Part shown: piece after piece, positions 1 to 6,792 of the stretch | Layout of the letters: each line of letters opens with the position of its first letter | Numbering within the stretch: position 1 is the first letter of the stretch | Assembly: GCA_910583965.1 (NCBI GenBank) | Contig: CAJUAE010000111.1 | Span: forward strand, 1-10,420 | Direction of reading: 5' to 3' | Length of the DNA: 10,420 nt | Source: an uncultured Lachnospiraceae bacterium | Lineage (GTDB): Bacteria > Bacillota > Clostridia > Lachnospirales > Lachnospiraceae | Notes under the pieces: model-generated | The model's input: only the letters and a program-made list of their open reading frames with translations | The model's database searches: none | Told to the model about the DNA's origin: nothing | Made by a program: the position numbers and the translations under genes

Positions 1-15
1 TTCATAACTATTTGT

Positions 16-35
16 GCCGCCAACTGAAAGGCGGC
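16..35 (+). other. GC-rich hairpin just upstream of the kinase ribosome binding site
   Basis: GCCGCC (16-21) and GGCGGC (30-35) form a perfect 6-bp stem around an 8-nt loop. No T tract follows, so it is not a standard terminator. It ends 5 nt before the GGAG of the kinase gene. It may be the tail of an upstream feature outside the window, a leader structure, or chance. Confidence 0.3.
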
Positions 36-50
36 GGAATGGAGATTTAT

Positions 51-3000
51 ATGAAAAGAAAAAAGTCGTTTCAAGATATTGTAATTGTTATATTTCTTTT
101 AATTGCTGTGGTTATTTTATTTTGCTGGTATACAAATCAGAACAGTATTCATGTGGAGGAGCGAAATAAAAGTTATGCATCGGATTCGGCACGACAAACC
201 ATGATACGAATTAATGAGAAAATGAACAATGCACTGGCACTGATAACTACGTATGCACACTTTGTCAGTGAAAGATTAAATGAGCCTGTTATTGACGAAC
301 GACTTTTGAAGGAAATTGAGCATAATGCACTGTTTGATGCAGTGCTTTTTACTGATCCTGCAGGGATAAATCATACCTCTGATGGAAGGACTTCTGACGC
401 ATCGGACCGAGATTTTTATCAGAAAGGAATGCGAGGAGAGAGCGGTATTGCAGTGATACTAGATTCCTATTTTTTTAATGAGACGATGATAAGTTTCTAT
501 GCGCCAGTGCGATATCAAGGTGAGATTATTGGAGTGTTAAGGGGGTCCTATCTCGCAGAAGAATACATAAAAGATATGTTGACAACAAGCTATTTTGGAG
601 AGACGGCAGATGTGTATCTGTGCATGTCAAACGGAAGGGCCATTGCAAGCTCTGACGGTGATATTTATGAGGAAGATTTAATTGATACTTTAGTGAAAAA
701 CAATGTGATTGACAGTCAGGTGGCAAAGGAAGCGAAAGGAATCTTTGCGCATGGCGGTGAAGGTTCTTTTATCTGCGCACAGGGTTATAAGACAGATAAT
801 CTTTGTGCAACACATCTAAAAGATTACGACTTTGTTTTGGTGCAGACATTTCCAAAGAGCGTTACACAGCGCATGATTCGGGACGAAAATATTGTGGGAA
901 TTCAGCTGGAAATAATGCTGATTATGCTGTTTGTCATTTACATTATTACATTGATTATCCGAGCGGGGAGGGAGAAAAAACTACTACAAAATGAAAACCG
1001 AGAGATGGGCTATATTATTAAGGGTATTACAACACTGTTTTCTCGGTTCGCACTGGTTGATCTTGAGACAGGAACCTATCAGTATCTTGCAGGAACAAGA
1101 GCAGAAGATGACACACTAAATATCTTCGGACAGTATGAAAACTTAACAGCACATTTATGTTCGATTATGATTGACAAGGATGAGCAGACAGAGTTTGCTA
1201 AAATGATTGATAGAGAAACACTTGTTCAAGTATTGACAGAACAAAGCGATATGCGTTTTGAACGTCAAGTGCTGCGCAAGGGACAGCCAGAGTGGGAACA
1301 TATGAATATTATTTGTCTGGAAAAAAAAGATGGTACAGCAACTAAGGCACTAATTATTCGACAAAATATCACAGAAGTTAAGGAAAAAGAATTAGAAATC
1401 CAAGAGCAAATGTTTCTTGCAAATCGTAAAGAACGTCAGTATCAGCTTGCGATTATGTCCAATTCTATTTACACCTTTGAGTTTAATCTAACAAAGGATT
1501 TAATCGAGCAAGATATCTTGCGCACAGTGGATGGGCAACAGATTTCTTTGTTTGGTATAACGGGATTAAAACCTCCTTGCCGCGCATCGGAATGGTTTGA
1601 GCGGCGCAGAAAATATGTATCACAAGAATCAATAGAGGATTATGATGCAGTTGTAAATTTAGCGTACTTAAAAGATTGTTATGCGGCTGGCGAGGCAGAA
1701 GTAAGTGTTGAGTATTGGGGCAAAGATATTGATGAGCAGGAAATCTGTGTGCGTCAATCCTTTCTTATGACGCAGGATGATAGAACAGGCGACATTATGG
1801 TCATGGTAATAAAGAAGGAGATTACAGAGAATGTCAAAAAGCAACGAGAACAGACGCAGGTATTACAGGATGCTTTGATGCAAGCACAACATGCAAACAA
1901 GGCAAAGACTACTTTTCTTTCCAATATGTCACATGATATTCGCACACCAATGAACGCGATTATTGGGTTTACAACGATTGCAGTAAGTCATATTGACAAT
2001 CGGGAACAGGTTCGAGATTGTTTGCAGAAGGTACTTTCTTCCAGCAACCACTTGCTTAGTCTAATCAACGATATTTTGGATATGAGTAGGATTGAAAGTG
2101 GAAAGGTGCAGATTAAAGAGCAGGATTGTAATATCTCTGAGTTGATGCACAACTTGGTGAATATTATCCAGCCGCAAGTAAAGGCAAAGCAGTTGGAATT
2201 GTTTATTGATACATTCGAGATTGTCAATGAGGATGTGATTGCAGATGCCTTAAAGCTAAATCAGGTGTTTATCAATCTTTTGAGCAATGCTGTCAAATAT
2301 ACACCAGCAGGCGGAAGCATTGCGTTTCGCATTATGCAAAAGACAACATTTCGACATGGGTATGGTGATTATGTATTTATCATCAAAGATAATGGTATTG
2401 GTATGTCACCAGAGTTTGTAGAACATATTTTTGAGCCGTTTGAACGGGAATCCACAGTAACACAGTCTGGCATTCAAGGAACAGGACTTGGCATGGCAAT
2501 TACAAGAAATATTGTGGAAATGATGGGAGGAGAGATCCAGGTTGAAAGTGAAATTGGCAAAGGCAGTACTTTTACGGTTGAGATTTCTTTAAAACTGCAA
2601 GATATTGAGAAAAATGCGGCACAGATCAAAGAACTAGATGGTCTGCGGGCGTTGGTCGTTGATGATGATTTCCATGTTTGTGACAGTGTGAGTAAAATGC
2701 TAAAACAGATTGGTATGCGTGCTGAATGGACAACGTCTGGCAGAGAGGCGGCATATCGTGCCCAGATGGCATATGAGGAGGGAGACGCATTTCATACGTA
2801 TATTATTGACTGGCAGATGCCAGAGACCAGCGGTGTGGAAACTGCCAGAAGGATTCGAAGCGTGGCAGGAGTTGATGTGCCAATTATTATTTTGACTGCA
2901 TATGACTGGTCTGATATTGAGGAGGAGGCAAAGGCAGCAGGCGTGACTGCATTCTGTGCAAAACCGTTATTTATGTCTGATTTGAAGGCGGCATTGCTCG

Positions 3001-3440
3001 CGGCGAATAATCTAATTGAAACTGAGAATGAAATTGCTGCGTGGACACTTGCTGATTTTAGTGGAAAGCGTGTGCTACTTGTTGAAGATATTGAGCTGAA
3101 TCGCGAAATCGCCGAAGTGATTTTGGAGGAGGCTGGATTTGTTGTAGAGTCGGCACCTGACGGGACGGATGCCGTCTCAATGGTAGAAAAGTCAGAAGAA
3201 TATTATTATGATGTAGTATTAATGGATGTACAAATGCCAATTATGAATGGATATGAAGCGACACGAGCGATTCGCAATATGCCAAGAAAGGATGTTAAGA
3301 GTTTGCCAATTATTGCTATGACTGCGAATGCGCTTGAGGAGGATAAGGAAGCGGCACTAAAAAATGGAATGAATGCACATATTTCCAAACCACTTAACAT
3401 GGATATCTTTATTTCTGTGCTTAAACAGTTTGTGCGATAA
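51..3440 (+). CDS. Membrane hybrid sensor histidine kinase with two receiver domains
   Basis: A 1129-residue phosphorelay kinase. The ATG at 51 is chosen because GGAG (41-44) sits 6 nt upstream; the frame is open further 5' without a better site. A membrane helix (about 9-28) and a second (about 284-303) bracket an extracytoplasmic sensor resembling a dCache domain, with SDRDFY and ISFYAPV segments. Two weak PAS-like regions (about 315-440 and 465-590) and a coiled linker follow. The DHp box has H628 in SHDIRTPMN. The ATPase has N746, DNGIGMS (D780) and GTGLGMA (from 810). Receiver 1 has DDD 871-873, phosphoacceptor D920 and K971. Receiver 2 has E1012/D1013, D1059 and K1113. All key residues are present, so it should be active. 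There is no Hpt domain or DNA-binding output, so phosphate must pass to another protein or be lost. The ligand is unknown. Confidence 0.95.
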   Translation: MKRKKSFQDIVIVIFLLIAVVILFCWYTNQNSIHVEERNKSYASDSARQTMIRINEKMNNALALITTYAHFVSERLNEPVIDERLLKEIEHNALFDAVLFTDPAGINHTSDGRTSDASDRDFYQKGMRGESGIAVILDSYFFNETMISFYAPVRYQGEIIGVLRGSYLAEEYIKDMLTTSYFGETADVYLCMSNGRAIASSDGDIYEEDLIDTLVKNNVIDSQVAKEAKGIFAHGGEGSFICAQGYKTDNLCATHLKDYDFVLVQTFPKSVTQRMIRDENIVGIQLEIMLIMLFVIYIITLIIRAGREKKLLQNENREMGYIIKGITTLFSRFALVDLETGTYQYLAGTRAEDDTLNIFGQYENLTAHLCSIMIDKDEQTEFAKMIDRETLVQVLTEQSDMRFERQVLRKGQPEWEHMNIICLEKKDGTATKALIIRQNITEVKEKELEIQEQMFLANRKERQYQLAIMSNSIYTFEFNLTKDLIEQDILRTVDGQQISLFGITGLKPPCRASEWFERRRKYVSQESIEDYDAVVNLAYLKDCYAAGEAEVSVEYWGKDIDEQEICVRQSFLMTQDDRTGDIMVMVIKKEITENVKKQREQTQVLQDALMQAQHANKAKTTFLSNMSHDIRTPMNAIIGFTTIAVSHIDNREQVRDCLQKVLSSSNHLLSLINDILDMSRIESGKVQIKEQDCNISELMHNLVNIIQPQVKAKQLELFIDTFEIVNEDVIADALKLNQVFINLLSNAVKYTPAGGSIAFRIMQKTTFRHGYGDYVFIIKDNGIGMSPEFVEHIFEPFERESTVTQSGIQGTGLGMAITRNIVEMMGGEIQVESEIGKGSTFTVEISLKLQDIEKNAAQIKELDGLRALVVDDDFHVCDSVSKMLKQIGMRAEWTTSGREAAYRAQMAYEEGDAFHTYIIDWQMPETSGVETARRIRSVAGVDVPIIILTAYDWSDIEEEAKAAGVTAFCAKPLFMSDLKAALLAANNLIETENEIAAWTLADFSGKRVLLVEDIELNREIAEVILEEAGFVVESAPDGTDAVSMVEKSEEYYYDVVLMDVQMPIMNGYEATRAIRNMPRKDVKSLPIIAMTANALEEDKEAALKNGMNAHISKPLNMDIFISVLKQFVR

Positions 3441-3456
3441 GGAATGGAGTTTCAAA

Positions 3457-3658
3457 ATGGAAGATAAAGGGAAACATAAAGCGCTTGGTATTGATATTGA
3501 TTCTTCTGTTGGTTGTATTTATGCAGAAGAATTATTGTCATACCAGAGGTACTGATAGACGGTGCTAATATTACCATAGCAGATGAGACGGCTTACTTAA
3601 TCAGATAGATTCTGTTGATATTTTGTTTACCATGATTAACTGCAAGAATACTATTTAG
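3457..3658 (+). pseudogene. Broken ORF downstream of the kinase, frames disrupted
   Basis: An ATG at 3457 has GGAG (3446-3449) 7 nt upstream and opens a 32-codon frame that stops at 3555. Its sequence includes KALGIDIDSSVG. From about 3530 another frame reads IIVIPEVLIDGANITIADE and stops near 3609. A third frame reads QIDSVDILFTMINCKNTI to a stop near 3658. Protein-like text hopping across frames suggests a decayed gene. The first part weakly recalls the start of stand-alone Hpt proteins, which would suit a kinase lacking Hpt, but the later fragments do not fit Hpt. I do not recognise the family. It could instead be a genuine 32-aa peptide gene or noise. Confidence 0.35.
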
Positions 3659-3665
3659 AACTTGT

Positions 3666-3743
3666 TCAAAATCAAAAAATTTTTCTAAACTTTCTGAATA
3701 AATTATCACAAAATAAGGATATGGAAAAATTTTTCGATTTTGA
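3666..3743. repeat. 20-bp inverted repeat, 19/20 matched, 38-bp spacer
   Basis: The arm at 3666-3685 (TCAAAATCAAAAAATTTTTC) is the reverse complement of 3724-3743 apart from one base. The arms bracket 38 bp of AT-rich DNA and end 8 bp before the AAAGGAG of the next gene. The arrangement fits a hairpin leader, a regulator-binding region, or the ends of a tiny decayed insertion. No T tract follows, so it is not a normal terminator. It lies in a region that also carries an integrase remnant. Confidence 0.7.
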
Positions 3744-3764
3744 TTGATAGAAAGGAGTATTTTT

Positions 3765-4439
3765 ATGATATCTATAATAAATTGGCCTTTTTTGCATTAC
3801 TGGTTATATGCTGCTTTTCCTCACTGTTATGGTTTACAGAACTATCTTTTAAAGTATTTACCATATTCTCAGGAATGGATTTATCAAATGTTTGGAACAG
3901 ATACAAAACAGGAAATTATACCTGTTATTCATAAAGTTGCCATAGATGGGAAAGAAATCACAATACAGATGTACCGATATCATGTGGAATACAGAATGGA
4001 TGGGAAAGAATTGTATAAGCCCTGTATTTCCTATCATGCGATAAAAAGTCTGGACAATGATACGTTTATGCTGTTGTTACCTATAATAGATATGTTTGAA
4101 AAAGTAGAGAACGATTATCCTGACCTGAAACCCGACTTGCATCGAATACTGGCTCAAACGGGTTTACCCAAAGAGCATTTGGAAGATATTGTTTATTCAC
4201 TAGATATAGGATTGTTGCATGATGATGGTGCAGAAGACGCACCACTGTGGTATCTCCGACAGGAAACAGCCACCAGTTTATACATAGCTGAGTGGTGGCC
4301 ATATGTTCGTGAATTTCACTTGTATTGTCAAAATTTCTTGTCAGATGATATTGATTCCCTGAATATCTATATTTCTGTTCCAGAAGGGGAAGATGCTTAT
4401 TTATTTGGAAAGCGTATACTTTCGGAACATCTCTTGTAG
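3765..4439 (+). CDS. Hypothetical protein, 224 aa, family not recognised
   Basis: The ATG at 3765 has a strong AAAGGAG (3751-3757) 7 nt upstream, preferred over the in-frame TTG at 3744. The N-terminus (about 1-35) is rich in aromatic and hydrophobic residues but does not look like a normal signal peptide or a clean membrane helix. The rest looks soluble and acidic. Tracts include TIQMYRYHVEYRMDGKELYK around the first third and IAEWWPYVREFHLYCQNF near the C-terminus, followed by an acidic SVPEGEDAYLFGKR tail. No catalytic motif or known domain is evident. It lies between a long inverted repeat and a recombinase remnant, so it may be cargo of a decayed mobile element. The good ribosome site and uninterrupted length support a real gene; function unknown. 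Confidence 0.65.
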   Translation: MISIINWPFLHYWLYAAFPHCYGLQNYLLKYLPYSQEWIYQMFGTDTKQEIIPVIHKVAIDGKEITIQMYRYHVEYRMDGKELYKPCISYHAIKSLDNDTFMLLLPIIDMFEKVENDYPDLKPDLHRILAQTGLPKEHLEDIVYSLDIGLLHDDGAEDAPLWYLRQETATSLYIAEWWPYVREFHLYCQNFLSDDIDSLNIYISVPEGEDAYLFGKRILSEHLL

Positions 4440-4440
4440 A

Positions 4441-4598
4441 CAAATGTCAGAGAACTACCAAATTTCTGTCAGCAGGATACTGAAATCAAGTCTTGCGATG
4501 ACTATGGACTTATACAGCCATGTTTTACGAATACCAAACAAAAGGAAATGGACAATTTTTACCCCCAATTCGAACGAAATAGAGTTGATTATAGATGA
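4441..4598 (+). pseudogene. C-terminal remnant of a phage/ICE-type tyrosine recombinase (integrase), frameshifted
   Basis: One frame reads SVSRILKSSLAMTMDLYSHV, closely matching the last catalytic segment of tyrosine recombinases (normally LGHSSIAMTMDLYSHV). The catalytic tyrosine codon is at 4513-4515. Two bases after the following TTA codon the match continues in another frame as NTKQKEMDNF and runs to a TGA at 4596-4598, so one base is missing around 4528-4529. The usual GH before SS is reduced to a single K. Upstream, CRQMSENYQ may be further decayed integrase sequence; the catalytic R and H boxes are not visible, and the 5' limit is uncertain because it runs into the end of the preceding gene. 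The fragment cannot be active and marks a past integration. Confidence 0.75.
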
Positions 4599-4697
4599 AA
4601 CATAATAAATACAGTTTACGTTATACAATTCTCGCAAAATCAAGTATTGAAAAGGATTATCTCAGATAGAGACAAAACTAGATAAAAATAACAATTT

Positions 4698-4741
4698 TAT
4701 ACCACAAGTATAATGACATTTCGTGCAAAGTGTGGTATAGT
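4698..4741 (+). promoter_or_regulatory. Promoter enclosed by a 9-bp inverted repeat (likely operator)
   Basis: ATGACA (4713-4718), a 17-bp spacer and TATAGT (4736-4741) form a good housekeeping promoter. TATACCACA (4698-4706) and TGTGGTATA (4731-4739) are perfect inverted arms 24 nt apart. The right arm overlaps the -10 box, so a protein bound to both arms would block transcription. A second possible -10 (TATAAT, 4709-4714) lies inside but lacks a good -35. Confidence 0.55.
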
Positions 4742-4756
4742 GGAGAAAAAGAAAAA

Positions 4757-4792
4757 ATGGTACACGAGTATGTTACCAGAAAGGAAAAATAA
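4757..4792 (+). CDS. Possible 11-codon leader peptide, stop overlaps the next start
   Basis: The ATG at 4757 encodes MVHEYVTRKEK. GGAG (4742-4745) lies 11 nt upstream. Its TAA overlaps the next ATG as TAATG (4790-4794). Such overlap is typical of translational coupling, where reading the leader controls the downstream start. Its short length means it could be chance. Confidence 0.35.
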   Translation: MVHEYVTRKEK

Positions 4793-4944
4793 TGATTAGG
4801 GCATTATCAATCAACGGAACAAATTACCTATTTAGTAAAACATTTGAACAGGCGCTGGATTCCAAACAGAGTCTATCTTTTGTATGTCCATATAAGATAG
4901 GAAAAAGTTGGTTGAGTCATGCCAATATTAGGCTGGAAAAGTAA
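4792..4944 (+). CDS. Small protein of 50 aa, unrecognised
   Basis: The ATG at 4792 overlaps the leader stop, and GAAAGG (4780-4785) lies upstream at usable spacing. The product is basic and partly hydrophobic, beginning MIRALSINGTNYLFSK and ending HANIRLEK, with one Cys and no membrane helix. It is framed by a promoter (4713-4741) and a strong terminator (4988-5036), so it probably forms its own short transcript. It may be an intact small protein, the stub of a longer decayed gene in this accessory stretch, or part of an untranslated RNA. I do not recognise a family. Confidence 0.45.
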   Translation: MIRALSINGTNYLFSKTFEQALDSKQSLSFVCPYKIGKSWLSHANIRLEK

Positions 4945-4987
4945 AGTGTACATCAAAAAGGCATGAAATATCATATTTATGGTTATC

Positions 4988-5036
4988 ACCGCTTATCTTG
5001 TATGGAGAAGTCTTGCAGGATAGGCGGTTTTCTTTT
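4988..5036 (+). terminator. Strong rho-independent terminator
   Basis: The arms at 4988-5002 and 5014-5028 form a 15-bp stem with three G-U pairs and no mismatch, an 11-nt loop, and then TTTTCTTTT. It lies 43 nt after the 50-aa ORF and insulates rtcB from the accessory region. Confidence 0.88.
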
Positions 5037-5038
5037 AC

Positions 5039-5066
5039 TTGTTGACAGTTGTATAGAACGTGTAAT
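5039..5066 (+). promoter_or_regulatory. Tentative rtcB promoter
   Basis: TTGTTG (5039-5044), 16 bp, TGTAAT (5061-5066) is a weak candidate. The more consensus-like TTGACA (5042-5047) overlaps it but would leave only 13 bp to that -10. A promoter is expected here because a terminator lies immediately upstream. Confidence 0.35.
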
Positions 5067-5116
5067 GAACAGGAAAGATATTTTCTAAGGTTATTGTGGA
5101 TTAGAAGGGAGAAAAA

Positions 5117-6334
5117 ATGTTGGAGAAGGATGTATTAGAAATCAAAGGAAAGGTAAACAAGGCTCTTTGTTATGCAAAAGTGATCGAGGACGAGGCAGTC
5201 GAGCAGATTCGCAGAATGTGCGATTATGAGTTTACACAGGACAGTAGAATCCGTATTATGCCAGATGTCCACGCGGGAAAAGGTTGTACAATTGGAACAA
5301 CTATGACAATTACTGACAAGGTAGTGCCAAACATTGTTGGTGTGGATATTGGTTGTGGTATGTATACAGTGAATCTTGGCAGAGGTGAGATTGATTTTGA
5401 GAAATTGGATGCAGCAGCACATTTTATCCCATCAGGAAAGAATGTATGGGAAGGCAGACAAGAACGATTTGATTTATTGCGGTTGCGTTGTTATCGGAAT
5501 CTCAAGGATGCAAAGCGTTTGGAGAGAAGCCTTGGAACGCTCGGCGGTGGCAATCATTTTATTGAAGTGGATATGGCACAGGACGAGACGAAGTATCTCG
5601 TAATACATTCTGGCAGCAGAAATCTTGGGAAACAGGTGGCAGAGCTCTATCAACAGTTGGCAATTGAACTGCACACAGGCAAGGAGGAGTATTTCAAGAA
5701 AAGAGATGCGCTGATTGTGGAGTATAAAGCAGCGGGACGCCGAAAGGAAATTCAGAGTGCATTAAAAGAACTCAAATGGGAGCATCGAGACAGTTTGATA
5801 CCAGAGGATTTATGTTATCTGTATGGAACATTTCTTGAGGATTATTTACATGATGTGGAGATTTGTCAACAATTTGCAAAACGAAACCGTGAGAAAATGG
5901 CAGAGGTCATTTTAGAGAAAATAGGAATGACTGGAACAGAGGCATTTCATACAATTCATAATTATATTGACACAGATGAAATGATATTGCGTAAAGGTGC
6001 AATTGCCGCCCATAAGGGCGAGAAAGTATTAATTCCAATAAATATGCGAGATGGAAGTGTGCTTGCTGTTGGAAAAGGCAATCCAGAGTGGAATTATTCT
6101 GCACCACATGGCGCCGGACGATTAATATCACGCACCAAGGCAAAAGAGAGTTTATCCATGGAAGATTACCGCAAAATGATGGAGGGTATCTATACAACTT
6201 CTGTCAATGAAGCGACACTTGATGAAGCGCCAATGGCATATAAATCGCTTGCGGATATTATTGATGTTATTAGAGAGTCCGTGGACATTATTAATATTAT
6301 GAAACCAATTTATAATTTTAAGGCATCTGACTAG
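5117..6334 (+). CDS. rtcB: RNA-splicing ligase RtcB (3'-phosphate RNA ligase)
   Basis: RtcB joins RNA 2',3'-cyclic phosphate or 3'-phosphate ends to 5'-hydroxyl ends using GTP and Mn2+, acting in the cytoplasm in tRNA and rRNA repair. The 405-residue length fits the shorter bacterial type. AAGGGAG (5105-5111) sits 5 nt before the ATG. Metal and active-site motifs are all visible: MPDVHAGKG with D50 and H52, GVDIGCGM with D77 and C80, GGGNHF with H147, IHSGSRNLG with H164, and SAPHGAGRLISR with H331 as the predicted guanylylated histidine. The enzyme should be functional. The usual MPDVHLGKG has Ala for Leu here, a minor change. No archease or RtcA cyclase gene is adjacent. The neighbour downstream is an XRE-type regulator 55 bp away, probably on the same transcript. 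Confidence 0.96.
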   Translation: MLEKDVLEIKGKVNKALCYAKVIEDEAVEQIRRMCDYEFTQDSRIRIMPDVHAGKGCTIGTTMTITDKVVPNIVGVDIGCGMYTVNLGRGEIDFEKLDAAAHFIPSGKNVWEGRQERFDLLRLRCYRNLKDAKRLERSLGTLGGGNHFIEVDMAQDETKYLVIHSGSRNLGKQVAELYQQLAIELHTGKEEYFKKRDALIVEYKAAGRRKEIQSALKELKWEHRDSLIPEDLCYLYGTFLEDYLHDVEICQQFAKRNREKMAEVILEKIGMTGTEAFHTIHNYIDTDEMILRKGAIAAHKGEKVLIPINMRDGSVLAVGKGNPEWNYSAPHGAGRLISRTKAKESLSMEDYRKMMEGIYTTSVNEATLDEAPMAYKSLADIIDVIRESVDIINIMKPIYNFKASD

Positions 6335-6350
6335 AGCGTTGGAAAATATT

Positions 6351-6381
6351 CTCCTGCTCTGGTAGAAGCCAGAACAGGAGG
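6351..6381 (+). promoter_or_regulatory. Hairpin that contains the Shine-Dalgarno of the XRE gene
   Basis: CTCCTGCTCTGG (6351-6362) pairs with CCAGAACAGGAG (6369-6380), 11 of 12 positions, with a 6-nt loop. The AGGAGG (6376-6381) used by the ATG at 6390 lies almost wholly in the right arm, so folding would hide it. No T tract follows, so it is not a classical terminator. It could limit translation of the regulator or stabilise the rtcB 3' end. Confidence 0.6.
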
Positions 6382-6389
6382 ATATAAAA

Positions 6390-6641
6390 ATGGTCACGAT
6401 ACCGACGATAGATATGGTAAAAACGGGACAGCACATTACGGAGTTGCGAGTGCAGGCAGGATTATCTGTGCGACAGCTACAGGAAATCTTTGGCTTTTCT
6501 ACGCCGCAGGCACTATACAAATGGCAGCATGGAACAGCATTGCCAACCATTGATAATCTTGTTGTATTGGCGGCGGTGCTTGGTGTAAAGATTGATGATA
6601 TTCTTATTACGACCGATAGCCCAATGCCTGTCAGTGCATAA
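6390..6641 (+). CDS. Small XRE-family helix-turn-helix transcriptional regulator
   Basis: An 83-residue protein that is nearly all one Cro/C1-type DNA-binding domain. Helix 1 is about 11-23, helix 2 about 26-34 (SVRQLQEIF), and the recognition helix about 37-45 (TPQALYKWQ), followed by the typical HGTALPTIDNLVVLAAVLGV turn and helices 4-5, ending in IDDIL. There is no ligand or dimerisation domain beyond this. AGGAGG (6376-6381) is 8 nt before the ATG but lies in a hairpin. Position just after rtcB suggests cotranscription and possible local control, though this protein type also appears as a solitary regulator or antitoxin-like repressor. No toxin gene is adjacent. The target is unknown. Confidence 0.88.
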   Translation: MVTIPTIDMVKTGQHITELRVQAGLSVRQLQEIFGFSTPQALYKWQHGTALPTIDNLVVLAAVLGVKIDDILITTDSPMPVSA

Positions 6642-6699
6642 ATTTTTTAATAATTATTCACAGCCTTACCAACTGTATGTTAAAATATATACTCCATGA

Positions 6700-6728
6700 T
6701 TGATATTATAGAAAAAAGTAAGTATAAT
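6700..6728 (+). promoter_or_regulatory. Promoter for the bile salt hydrolase operon
   Basis: TTGATA (6700-6705), an exact 17-bp spacer and TATAAT (6723-6728) form a near-consensus sigma-A-type promoter. The predicted start near 6735 gives a leader of about 58 nt before the ATG at 6793. Confidence 0.75.
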
Positions 6729-6792
6729 AGGAATCGATAAAACTTGTTTTGAAGGTTTATTTAGTTATCAATTAATGAATGGAGAGATTTGT

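Noticed and set aside
3740..3934. A 64-codon + strand frame with a hydrophobic segment overlapping the 224-aa gene
   Set aside because: The AAAGGAG serves the ATG at 3765 in the other frame, and the overlap runs through the longer gene; the hydrophobic stretch follows from T-rich DNA.
4081..4443. A 120-codon open frame on the minus strand
   Set aside because: It lies opposite the 224-aa gene, has no ribosome site and an implausible composition; it is a shadow.
6152..6550. A 132-codon open frame on the minus strand
   Set aside because: It spans the 3' end of rtcB, the hairpin and the XRE gene, is rich in Cys, Ile and Asn runs typical of antisense reading, and has no ribosome site.
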